Source: Hyphomicrobiaceae bacterium UBA4460 (GTDB lineage: Bacteria; Pseudomonadota; Alphaproteobacteria; Rhizobiales; Methyloligellaceae). Taken from it: a DNA stretch of 6,548 bases. The stretch covers positions 1,617 to 8,164 of the forward strand of contig DGOS01000093.1 of the NCBI GenBank assembly GCA_002390155.1, in the 5' to 3' direction. How positions within the stretch are numbered: position 1 is the first letter of the stretch; the number at the start of each line of letters is the position of its first letter. A model generated the notes under the pieces. That model saw only the letters and a program-made list of their open reading frames with translations, was not told the DNA's origin and searched no databases. The translations under genes were made by a program, and so were the position numbers. Positions 1-6,102 of the stretch are shown piece after piece.

Positions 1-98
1 TCCTCGAACTGGCCGGTCTTCAGCGCCCACAAGAAGGCCCCGAGGCCAAGCGCGCCGAGGATCAGCGCAGCGGGGATAAGCCAAGCCAGCGCCGTCAT
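1..98 (-). CDS. ccoS: CcoS/FixS, cbb3 oxidase maturation protein (partial, 3' end beyond window)
   Basis: Translating leftwards from the ATG at 96-98 gives 32 complete codons before the window edge: a start MTALAWLIPAAL, one hydrophobic span (about residues 4-25), then WALKTGQFE. Short length, a single N-terminal membrane helix and a following W-x3-TGQFE stretch match the FixS/CcoS family, whose members are usually about 50-70 residues and carry a GQ(Y/F)(D/E)D-type motif straight after the helix. In studied bacteria CcoS is needed for insertion of heme and CuB into CcoN; without it the complex assembles but is inactive. The ATG overlaps the ccoI stop by four bases (ATGA), and a strong Shine-Dalgarno lies inside the end of ccoI, so this start is well supported. 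The acidic C-terminal tail is cut off by the window edge. Confidence 0.9.
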   Translation of the reverse strand, partial: MTALAWLIPAALILGALGLGAFLWALKTGQFE

Positions 99-2272
99 GA
101 CCGGCCTCCTCCGGCAAGACGCGCCGCGTTGAGTGTGACCAGGATCGAAGAGGTGGACATCACGATCGCGGCGATCAGCGGCGTGACGAAGCCCGCCATG
201 GCCAACGGCACGCAGATCACATTGTAGACCGCCGCAACGCCGAAGTTCTGAAACGCCATGCGGTGCGCGCGGCGGCCTGTGTGAATTGCCTCGGCAACCG
301 GCTCCAGCTTCGCGCCTTGGAACACGAAGTCGGCGGCACGTTGGCTAATATCGGCGGCACTCGCCGGTGAGATAGAGGCATGGGCCGCGGCAAGCGCCGG
401 CGCATCGTTGAGGCCGTCACCGGCCATGAGCACTTTGTGCCCATCACGCGACCGCGCATCGAGCCATGCGATCTTGTCGGCGGGTTTCATCTCCGCCTCC
501 CACACATCGACTCCTGCGGCGCGGGCAGTGCGCGCGACAACGCCCGTGCGATCGCCCGACAACAACGCTACTGCAAAGCCGCGCGCCTGCAAGCCTGCGA
601 CCGTGTCCTTCGCGTCCACTCGCATGGCATCGGCAAAGCGGAACCGTACCGGCGCCTCCCCGCTGCGCCGGTACCAAACCTCGGCGCCGTCTCCTTCGGC
701 TGTCTCGTTCGCAGCACCGCACCACGCGGCAGATCCCAACCGCTCTTCTCCTTTCGGCGTGTGACGCAGCAGCCCCTCGCCGGCCGTCTCCTCGACGTCT
801 GTCGCCGGCACGACTCTTCTCAAACGCTGCTCCGCAGCCGCAACAATCGCCTTCGAATAAGGGTGACGGCTGCTGGCGGCAAGCTGCGCCGCGGACGCTA
901 AAGCGTCCTCAGCAATGCCTTCTACATCAACGAGTTGCGGCTTCCCAAGAGTCAACGTTCCGGTCTTGTCGAACACCACCGTGTCGATCTCCGCAATGCG
1001 CTCTAACCCGTCGGGCGCCTTGACCATAATGCCACGCTTGAACAGCCGGCTCGCCGCCGCGATCTGCACGGCGGGCACGGCCAGCGCCAGCGCGCAAGGG
1101 CACGTGATGATCAACACGGCGATCGCGTAGGTGAGCGCCGTCTGCCACGATGCGCCGATAACAAGCCAGCCGATGAAAGTCGCGAGCCCCAAGCCATGCA
1201 CGGCGGGCGCGTAGATTTGCGCCGCCCGATCAGCGAGGCGGCGGTAGCGCGCTTTGCCCTGCTCCGCCGCAAGCATCAACCGGCCGATCTCGGCGAGCAG
1301 CGTTGCATCGTCGGCCGCCGTCACATCCATCCGCAAGCTCTGTGTGAGGTTCAGCGTTCCGGCATAAACCTGGTCGCCGGACTTCACGCCTGCCGGCGCC
1401 GTCTCGCCGGTTATCAGGCTCTGATCGATCTGCCCGGTGCCGCTGCGCACCACGCCATCGGCGGCAATGCGCTCGCCCGCAGCCACCAACAGGCGATCCC
1501 CAACCTGAAGCGAGTGCGCGGAGACCTTCCGCTGACCGCCCTCCTCGATCACGGTAGCGATGCCGCCTTGCAGGCTGAGAAGATTCTGCGCCTCGCCGCG
1601 CGCCCGCACGCGCAAGGACTCATCGAGATAGCGGCCCACCAGCAGGAAGAAGAGCAGCGTCACGGCCGCGTCGAAATAGACCTGCTCGTTGTTCAGCATG
1701 GTCTGATAGAGGCTCATGCCCGTCGCCAGGATGATGGCGAGCGAGATGGGCACATCCATGTTGAGACGGCGACCTTTGAGCGCGGCGAGCGCGGAGACAA
1801 AGAAAGGCTGGCCCGCATAGACGACGGTCGGCAGTGCAATCAGCGCCGACAGCCAACGGAACACCCCGGCGAGCATCGGATCCATCTCGCCGCCCTCCCC
1901 CGACCACACCGCGATCGAGATGAGCATAATATTCATGGCCGCGAAGCCAGCGACCGCAACGCGCCGCAACAGATATTTCTGACGCGCGTCGCCCCGGTCC
2001 TGGCTGGCCGCGTCGATGGGCGCTGCGGAGAAACCGATCCGCTCGAGCGCCGCGATCACGTCAACGTCGCTGGCCGTCGAAGGATCGTAGCTGACCGTGA
2101 GCCGCTTGGCGGCAAGCGACGCCCTTGCGCTGTCCACGCCGGGAACGCGGAGTGCCGCGCGCTCGACCGAACGCAAACACGCCCCGCAATGCATCTCGTC
2201 CACGGCGAGCATGAGCGTTGCGGGTGTGGCCGCCGAAGCCTGCTGAACAAGTGCGGCCGGCTGCGCGGTCAC
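95..2272 (-). CDS. ccoI: CcoI/FixI (CopA2-type), P1B-1 copper-transporting ATPase for cbb3 oxidase
   Basis: This 725-residue P-type ATPase has every hallmark of the Cu(I) P1B-1 group. An N-terminal heavy-metal-associated domain (about residues 20-85) carries MHCGAC, with C29 and C32. The actuator TGE is at 288-290, the membrane CPC at 391-393, the phosphorylated Asp D435 in DKTGT, the nucleotide-domain HP at 470-471 and GDGLND at 618-623. The copper-site signatures of the last helices are complete: N676-x6-Y683-N684-x4-P689 and M705-x2-S708-S709-x5-N715. About eight membrane helices are visible (roughly 104-122, 134-154, 172-190, 197-216, 353-375, 380-402, 675-695, 697-717). In the family, CcoI exports Cu(I) from the cytoplasm for delivery to CuB of CcoN; it is not the bulk detoxifying CopA. 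The start is taken as GTG at 2270-2272, overlapping the ccoH stop as GTGA. An ATG at residue 21 also precedes the metal domain and is the alternative. Assignment as CcoI rather than CopA rests partly on its place between ccoH and ccoS. Confidence 0.97.
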   Translation of the reverse strand: MTAQPAALVQQASAATPATLMLAVDEMHCGACLRSVERAALRVPGVDSARASLAAKRLTVSYDPSTASDVDVIAALERIGFSAAPIDAASQDRGDARQKYLLRRVAVAGFAAMNIMLISIAVWSGEGGEMDPMLAGVFRWLSALIALPTVVYAGQPFFVSALAALKGRRLNMDVPISLAIILATGMSLYQTMLNNEQVYFDAAVTLLFFLLVGRYLDESLRVRARGEAQNLLSLQGGIATVIEEGGQRKVSAHSLQVGDRLLVAAGERIAADGVVRSGTGQIDQSLITGETAPAGVKSGDQVYAGTLNLTQSLRMDVTAADDATLLAEIGRLMLAAEQGKARYRRLADRAAQIYAPAVHGLGLATFIGWLVIGASWQTALTYAIAVLIITCPCALALAVPAVQIAAASRLFKRGIMVKAPDGLERIAEIDTVVFDKTGTLTLGKPQLVDVEGIAEDALASAAQLAASSRHPYSKAIVAAAEQRLRRVVPATDVEETAGEGLLRHTPKGEERLGSAAWCGAANETAEGDGAEVWYRRSGEAPVRFRFADAMRVDAKDTVAGLQARGFAVALLSGDRTGVVARTARAAGVDVWEAEMKPADKIAWLDARSRDGHKVLMAGDGLNDAPALAAAHASISPASAADISQRAADFVFQGAKLEPVAEAIHTGRRAHRMAFQNFGVAAVYNVICVPLAMAGFVTPLIAAIVMSTSSILVTLNAARLAGGGRS
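105..112 (-). promoter_or_regulatory. Shine-Dalgarno of ccoS
   Basis: The minus strand reads GGAGGAGG here, six bases before the ccoS ATG. It lies inside the last codons of ccoI, where it encodes part of the Gly-Gly-Gly-Arg tail. Its strength suggests ccoS is initiated well on its own as well as by coupling to ccoI termination. It fixes the ccoS start. Confidence 0.75.
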
Positions 2273-2772
2273 GACTTGTCCGCGACGTAAAGACGCCGCT
2301 TCAGCCGATAGACCGGCTCTCCCCCTTGGCCGTCATGCGCGATAGCAGCCAGCACCCAGCTTCCGGACGAAAGCTGCACATCTGCTGCGTAGACGCCATT
2401 CGCAATGTGCTCGAACACGACCTCCTGGTCCTCCCGGTCGGTCGCCGGCCGTCCGAGAACACCGCGCAGATCCAGATCGACAATGGGCGTCTTTGACTTG
2501 TCCGCAAAGCGCAGCGTCATCCGGCCTCGCGTGTCGTCGTAAGACACCTCCGTCTGCCAGCCGAGCGCCGCTTGGCGGGCCGATTCACCAATCGTGTCGT
2601 TGTAGCGCAAACCGCTACGATAGGGGTCAGGCCGGTCGCCACCACTGAACGTATCGACCGCGTAGTAGACCAGCAAACCGTTGACCGCGAACATCACGCC
2701 AAAGAAAACGGCGAGCATCGCAAGGACGTGTCGCCCCTGAATACCGTTCGCAAACCAGCCTTCGGCTTTCAT
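2269..2772 (-). CDS. ccoH: CcoH/FixH, cbb3 oxidase assembly/stability protein
   Basis: A 167-residue protein with a short N-terminus, one membrane helix (about residues 15-38) and a soluble domain of about 125 residues, expected on the periplasmic side. After the helix comes YRSGLRYNDTIG (51-62) and then GW (71-72), the region by which FixH proteins are recognised (Y-x-x-G-L-x-Y-N). The rest looks like a beta-rich domain, with no cysteines or histidine clusters that would suggest a metal site. In studied bacteria CcoH associates with the oxidase, mainly through CcoN, and is needed for its assembly or stability; it has no known enzymatic activity. Its ATG overlaps the ccoG stop as ATGA and is preceded by AAGGA eight bases upstream. 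Its own TGA overlaps the ccoI GTG. Length is normal for the family. Confidence 0.93.
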   Translation of the reverse strand: MKAEGWFANGIQGRHVLAMLAVFFGVMFAVNGLLVYYAVDTFSGGDRPDPYRSGLRYNDTIGESARQAALGWQTEVSYDDTRGRMTLRFADKSKTPIVDLDLRGVLGRPATDREDQEVVFEHIANGVYAADVQLSSGSWVLAAIAHDGQGGEPVYRLKRRLYVADKS

Positions 2773-4274
2773 CGCGGTGGTCCTTGGAACTTTGCGTTGT
2801 GCTCAGTCTTCGTCCCGTTCGCAATGTCCGTGATCACGAAGGTGAACGGCGCGGCCTGATCAGCCAGGGCCTTCACGGCCGGCTTGTCCAACGACACATA
2901 GAGCCGTACCGACTGCATGTTATCCGGTGGCACTGGCACCACGCCACCCTCATGACCGACCATGTCGACCTTGGCACCCGGCAGCCCCTCGACGCCAATC
3001 TTGAAGGCGCGAGGCGCGTAGAGCTTGTTTAGAAGCTTGATCGTATAGCCATTGCGCACCCCGCCGTCGGACAGCTTGACGTAAAGCGGGTTGCGGTCAT
3101 GCAGCACGTTCATCTCAAACTCGGCTCGGGTCGCGAGCGCGCCGACCATGATAATGCTCACCACGACCATCGCGGCGGCATAAAGAATGACGCGCGGCCG
3201 GAACAGGCGCAAAGGTTCCGCGTCCTCCGCCCCCGCTTCCAGATTGCGCTCCGTATCGTAAGCAATGAGGCCCGTCGGGCGCCCCACCTTGCTCATGATA
3301 GCGTCGCAGGCGTCGATGCATAGAGCGCATTGGATACACTCAAGTTGCGGCCCGTCGCGAATGTCGATTCCGGCAGGACAGACCGCCACGCACTGGCGGC
3401 AGTCTACGCAATCGCCACGGCCTTCCCAGGATTGCCCCGCCTTGTGGGGGCCATGCGGTTCACCCCGCCAGGTCCGGTAGGAGATCAGAAGCGAATCCCG
3501 GTCGAACATCGCCCCCTGAATGCGCGGCCAAGGGCACATATAGATGCAGACCTGCTCGCGGGCGATGCCACCCAGCACATAGGTTGTCACGGTGAAGAGG
3601 CCGATGAAGAAATACGCCGTCATCGGCGCCTCGAACATCACCAGCTGCTTGGCCAGCGTCGGCGCGTCGGCGAAGTAGAAGACCCACGCACCGCCCGTGG
3701 CGATGGCAATCAGCAGCCAGGTCAGATGCGTCGCGCTTTTGCGCCACAGCGTCTGGGCCGCCCAAGGGTGCTTGTCGAGCCGCAGCCGTGCATTGCGATC
3801 GCCCTGCCAAAAACGCTCCACCGCGATCATGAGATCTGTCCAAACCGTTTGCGGACAGGTGTAGCCGCACCATACGCGGCCGGCCACCGAGGTGACGAGG
3901 AACAACGCCAGCGACCCCAGCACCAACAGGCCGGTGACGTAGTAAAACTCCTGCGGCCAAATCTCGAGGAAGAAGAAGTAGAAGCGTCGCCCCGGTAGAT
4001 CGAGCAGCACCGCCTGATCGGGCAGATACGGTCCGCGGTCCCAGCGCACGAAGGGCAGCAGGTAGTAGATGCCAAGCGTCACCGCCATGACGATCCACTT
4101 TAGCGTCCGAAAACGCCCGTGGGCCTCCTTGGGATAGACCTTGACCCGGTCCGCGTAGAGGGAGCCTCCGCTGACGGTCGGCGCATCGCTACGCGCCACG
4201 CCGGGAGCTGCCTCCGCAGGACGCCCATTACCGTTTGAGCCCCCAACGGGAGCACCGGTTTGTGTTTCAGTCAT
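2769..4274 (-). CDS. ccoG: CcoG/FixG, membrane 4Fe-4S protein, copper reductase for cbb3 oxidase assembly
   Basis: From the ATG at 4272-4274 this is a 501-residue protein. A low-complexity Gly/Ala/Pro-rich N-terminus (1-36) leads into LYADRVKVYPKEAHGRF, the usual CcoG opening. Membrane helices lie near 58-75, 110-131, 183-203, 215-236 and 360-381. Two C-x3-C-P motifs sit by the membrane: C136/C140 and C243/C247. A dicluster ferredoxin region follows: C289, C292, C295, C299 (ending in CP), then C313, C316, C319, C323. Residues from about 385 form the C-terminal Ig-like domain of the FixG family. CcoG has been shown in Rhodobacter to reduce Cu(II) to Cu(I) for cbb3 biogenesis; that role is transferred here by family. 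The frame stays open upstream to a TTG at 4365-4367, which would add 31 residues and overlap ccoP. I prefer the ATG because the extra part is not family-like and the ATG leaves a normal 31-nt gap. No clear Shine-Dalgarno is seen at either. Confidence 0.95.
   Translation of the reverse strand: MTETQTGAPVGGSNGNGRPAEAAPGVARSDAPTVSGGSLYADRVKVYPKEAHGRFRTLKWIVMAVTLGIYYLLPFVRWDRGPYLPDQAVLLDLPGRRFYFFFLEIWPQEFYYVTGLLVLGSLALFLVTSVAGRVWCGYTCPQTVWTDLMIAVERFWQGDRNARLRLDKHPWAAQTLWRKSATHLTWLLIAIATGGAWVFYFADAPTLAKQLVMFEAPMTAYFFIGLFTVTTYVLGGIAREQVCIYMCPWPRIQGAMFDRDSLLISYRTWRGEPHGPHKAGQSWEGRGDCVDCRQCVAVCPAGIDIRDGPQLECIQCALCIDACDAIMSKVGRPTGLIAYDTERNLEAGAEDAEPLRLFRPRVILYAAAMVVVSIIMVGALATRAEFEMNVLHDRNPLYVKLSDGGVRNGYTIKLLNKLYAPRAFKIGVEGLPGAKVDMVGHEGGVVPVPPDNMQSVRLYVSLDKPAVKALADQAAPFTFVITDIANGTKTEHNAKFQGPPR
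2781..2785 (-). promoter_or_regulatory. Shine-Dalgarno of ccoH
   Basis: AAGGA on the minus strand, eight bases before the ccoH ATG and inside the end of ccoG. It supports the start that overlaps the ccoG stop. Confidence 0.55.
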
Positions 4275-4277
4275 CGT

Positions 4278-4300
4278 CACGACGGAACCCAGCGGTCGTG
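4278..4300 (-). repeat. Inverted repeat in the ccoP-ccoG gap, ahead of the ccoG start
   Basis: The arms 4278-4283 (CACGAC) and 4295-4300 (GTCGTG) are perfectly complementary, with an 11-base loop. In the mRNA the 3' arm ends three bases before the preferred ccoG ATG, so the stem would cover the place where a ribosome site should be. No U-run follows, so it is not an intrinsic terminator. A 6-bp stem can occur by chance, so function is only a suggestion. Confidence 0.4.
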
Positions 4301-4305
4301 TAGTT

Positions 4306-5166
4306 CTATTGGCCGCCGCCCAGCGAGTGGACGTAGATGGCGAGTTCTTTGATCGCCGCAGGATCAAGGCGCTCGTTCCACGCGGGCATCATACCGCTTC
4401 GGCTATTGGTAATCGTCTCCACGATCGCAACCTTGTCGCCACCATAGAGCCAAAGCTCGTCGGACAAATCGGGCGCCCCGAGCGCCTGATTGCCTTCGCC
4501 GTCCGGCCCGTGGCATACCGCGCAATTTGCGGCGTAGAGCTCTTTCCCGCGCGCCGTGGCCTCCGCGTCCTCGGCGTTGTCCGACAAGGACAGGACATAC
4601 TCCGCCGTATCGTCGACCTGCTCCGGCGTCAACATGCCGAGCTGGCCGAACGCCGGCATCTCGCTATTGCGGGTTTTCGGATCGTCCGCGCGAATGCCGT
4701 GCTGGATCGTCTGGTGGATTGCGTCAAGCGAACCGCCCCACAACCACGCGTCGTCGCGCAGATTGGGATAGCCGATGCTACCTTGCGCACCACGGCCATG
4801 GCAGGGCGCGCAGTTGTCGCCGAAGGCCGCAGCACCGCCCGCCAGCGCGAAGTTGTGAAGCTCGGTATCCGCCTGGATCGCCGCCAAATCGCTCTCCACG
4901 ATTCTTTCGCGGAATTCGGCCTTCGCCATTTGCGCCTTGGCCAACTGCTCCACGACCACTTTACGCTGGCTATAGCCAAAATAACCCTTGGTGTAGCCCG
5001 ACACGGTCGGCCACGCCGGATAGACGAGCCAATAGCCGATGGCCCAGACAATGGTGGCATAGAGGATGTAAAGCCACCATTTCGGCAGCGGCTTGTTCAG
5101 CTCCTCAATACCGTCCCATTCATGGCCGGTCGTGCCCGCATCGTTATCGGTTTCGCGCTTGGCCAT
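4306..5166 (-). CDS. ccoP: CcoP/FixP, di-heme cytochrome c subunit of cbb3 oxidase
   Basis: A 286-residue protein with typical CcoP architecture. The N-terminal motif GHEWDGIEELNKPLPKWW (14-31) precedes one membrane helix (about 31-49). A charged helical linker (about 66-105) leads to two periplasmic cytochrome c domains. The heme c motifs are C119-A-P-C122-H123 and C215-A-V-C218-H219. Likely axial methionines are M170 (in EMPAFG) and M260 (in MMPAW). CcoP receives electrons from soluble or membrane cytochrome c or the bc1 complex and passes them via CcoO to CcoN. There is one membrane anchor rather than the two found in some gammaproteobacterial CcoP. The ATG at 5164-5166 follows the ccoQ stop by only three bases and has no strong Shine-Dalgarno, which suggests translation coupled to ccoQ. 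The reading frame is intact. Confidence 0.98.
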   Translation of the reverse strand: MAKRETDNDAGTTGHEWDGIEELNKPLPKWWLYILYATIVWAIGYWLVYPAWPTVSGYTKGYFGYSQRKVVVEQLAKAQMAKAEFRERIVESDLAAIQADTELHNFALAGGAAAFGDNCAPCHGRGAQGSIGYPNLRDDAWLWGGSLDAIHQTIQHGIRADDPKTRNSEMPAFGQLGMLTPEQVDDTAEYVLSLSDNAEDAEATARGKELYAANCAVCHGPDGEGNQALGAPDLSDELWLYGGDKVAIVETITNSRSGMMPAWNERLDPAAIKELAIYVHSLGGGQ

Positions 5167-5169
5167 GGC

Positions 5170-5346
5170 TCAGTCGTCTTTCTCGTTCTTCGGCTCAGGA
5201 TCGTCTTCCAAAGGCAGTCGAGCGGCCTCGTCGAAACGCTTCTTGTTGCCTGGCCAAAACGCGTAGGCCAGCACCGCCACGAACAGCGCGATGAAGAAGA
5301 GAAGCGCGACCACCTGGCTGATCGATGCAACGTTCTCGTAGCTCAT
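5170..5346 (-). CDS. ccoQ: CcoQ/FixQ, small membrane subunit of cbb3 oxidase
   Basis: Read leftwards from the ATG at 5344-5346, this is a 58-residue protein ending in TGA at 5170-5172. It opens MSYENVASISQVV, has one membrane helix (about residues 10-31) ending AFWPGNKKRFDEAA, and finishes with a highly acidic tail (EDDPEPKNEKDD, 47-58). The helix followed by WP-x-NK-x-x-FDEAA is the standard alphaproteobacterial FixQ signature, and the place between ccoO and ccoP is the canonical one. CcoQ is non-catalytic; in studied species it stabilises the CcoP association or the whole complex under oxygen. A good Shine-Dalgarno (GGAGGG) lies just before it, with a 10-nt gap after ccoO and a 3-nt gap before ccoP. 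The gene is small enough to be missed by length-filtered gene calling. Confidence 0.95.
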   Translation of the reverse strand: MSYENVASISQVVALLFFIALFVAVLAYAFWPGNKKRFDEAARLPLEDDPEPKNEKDD

Positions 5347-5350
5347 GACG

Positions 5351-5356
5351 CCCTCC
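5351..5356 (-). promoter_or_regulatory. Shine-Dalgarno of ccoQ
   Basis: GGAGGG on the minus strand fills most of the 10-base gap between the ccoO stop and the ccoQ ATG, ending four bases from the ATG. It confirms the start of this small gene. Confidence 0.75.
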
Positions 5357-6091
5357 TCATCTCAGGTTCGGTCCCGCCGCATCGAATGAGGCGAAGTCGA
5401 CCAGCGTGCCAAGCATCTGCATGTAGGCAATCAATGCATCGAGCTCCGACAGACGATCCGGGTTGCCGTCGAACGAACGCACTTGCGCTTTTGGATAGGC
5501 CGCGAGGAACGCCTCGAGCCCTTCGGTGCCGACGCCCGCCTGCAATTCCAGGTCGGTCCTTGCGGCCGCGATCATCTCTTCGCTGTAGGGCACGCCGACG
5601 ATCGCATTCACGCGCAAGCGGTCTTCGATGTCGTCGTAGCCGAGCTCCCTCTCCGCGAGGAACGGATAGCCCGGCATCACCGATTCCGGCACCACCGCGC
5701 GCGGGTCGATCATGTGTGCACGATGCCACTCGTCGGAATATTTCCCGCCGAGCCGCGCGAGATCGGGGCCGGTCCGCTTCGATCCCCACTGGAAGGGATG
5801 ATCGTACATGCTCTCGGCGGCAAGGCTGTAATGGCCGTAGCGCTCGACCTCGTCCTTGAGCGAGCGGATCATCTGGCTGTGGCACACATAGCAGCCCTCG
5901 CGCACATAGATGTCGCGGCCCGCCAACTCGAGCGGCGTATAGGGCCGCATGCCTTTTACCTTTTCGATGGTCGAGCTCAACCAGAACAGCGGCGCGATCT
6001 CCACGAGGCCACCAATGGCCACCACGATCAGGATCATGACCAGCATAAGGATCGAACTTTTTTCCAGAATTTGATGCTTTGCCCAGCTCAT
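5357..6091 (-). CDS. ccoO: CcoO/FixO, mono-heme cytochrome c subunit of cbb3 oxidase
   Basis: A 244-residue protein with an uncleaved N-terminal membrane anchor (about residues 13-37) and a periplasmic cytochrome c domain. The single heme c motif is C67-Y-V-C70-H71 inside [13 protein letters not shown], a strongly conserved CcoO stretch. M139, in [11 protein letters not shown], is the likely axial ligand. Other family landmarks are present: [18 protein letters not shown] (102-119), WH (122-123) and a C-terminal [17 protein letters not shown]. CcoO passes electrons from CcoP to the heme b/b3 centre of CcoN. The length matches rhizobial FixO, including the segment around 180-205 that separates the VPY region from the last helix. 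The ATG at 6089-6091 is nine bases after the ccoN stop and has an AGGGGA ribosome site overlapping that stop. No frame defects are seen. Confidence 0.98.
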   Translation of the reverse strand: MSWAKHQILEKSSILMLVMILIVVAIGGLVEIAPLFWLSSTIEKVKGMRPYTPLELAGRDIYVREGCYVCHSQMIRSLKDEVERYGHYSLAAESMYDHPFQWGSKRTGPDLARLGGKYSDEWHRAHMIDPRAVVPESVMPGYPFLAERELGYDDIEDRLRVNAIVGVPYSEEMIAAARTDLELQAGVGTEGLEAFLAAYPKAQVRSFDGNPDRLSELDALIAYMQMLGTLVDFASFDAAGPNLR

Positions 6092-6095
6092 GCGA

Positions 6096-6102
6096 TCCCC
6101 CT
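6096..6102 (-). promoter_or_regulatory. Shine-Dalgarno of ccoO
   Basis: The minus strand reads AGGGGAT, starting inside the TAG stop of ccoN and ending four bases before the ccoO ATG. A ribosome finishing ccoN would sit on it, which favours coupled expression of the two core subunits. Confidence 0.6.

Noticed and set aside
313..323. Second ferredoxin cluster of CcoG (residues 313-323) ends C-D rather than the usual C-P
   Set aside because: As far as I recall, CIDACD is the ordinary form of this second cluster in CcoG proteins, so it is not a degenerate site. The numbers here are protein residues of CcoG; the codons lie near positions 3306-3338.
1196..2290. Plus-strand open frame of 364 codons antisense to the 5' half of ccoI
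   Set aside because: It lies opposite the well-supported metal-binding, membrane and actuator regions of ccoI. The product is Arg/His/Ala-rich low-complexity sequence, so it is a shadow frame.
3022..3042. Near-repeat of AGCTTG around a short spacer
   Set aside because: It lies within ccoG codons for a Leu/Lys-rich stretch (KLLNKLY); no structure or neighbouring signal supports a function.
4309..5859. Very long plus-strand open frame (516 codons) antisense to ccoP, ccoQ and ccoO
   Set aside because: It spans three clearly coding minus-strand genes and their junctions. Its translation is Arg/Ala/Pro/His-rich with no recognisable motif, as expected for the antisense shadow of GC-rich genes.
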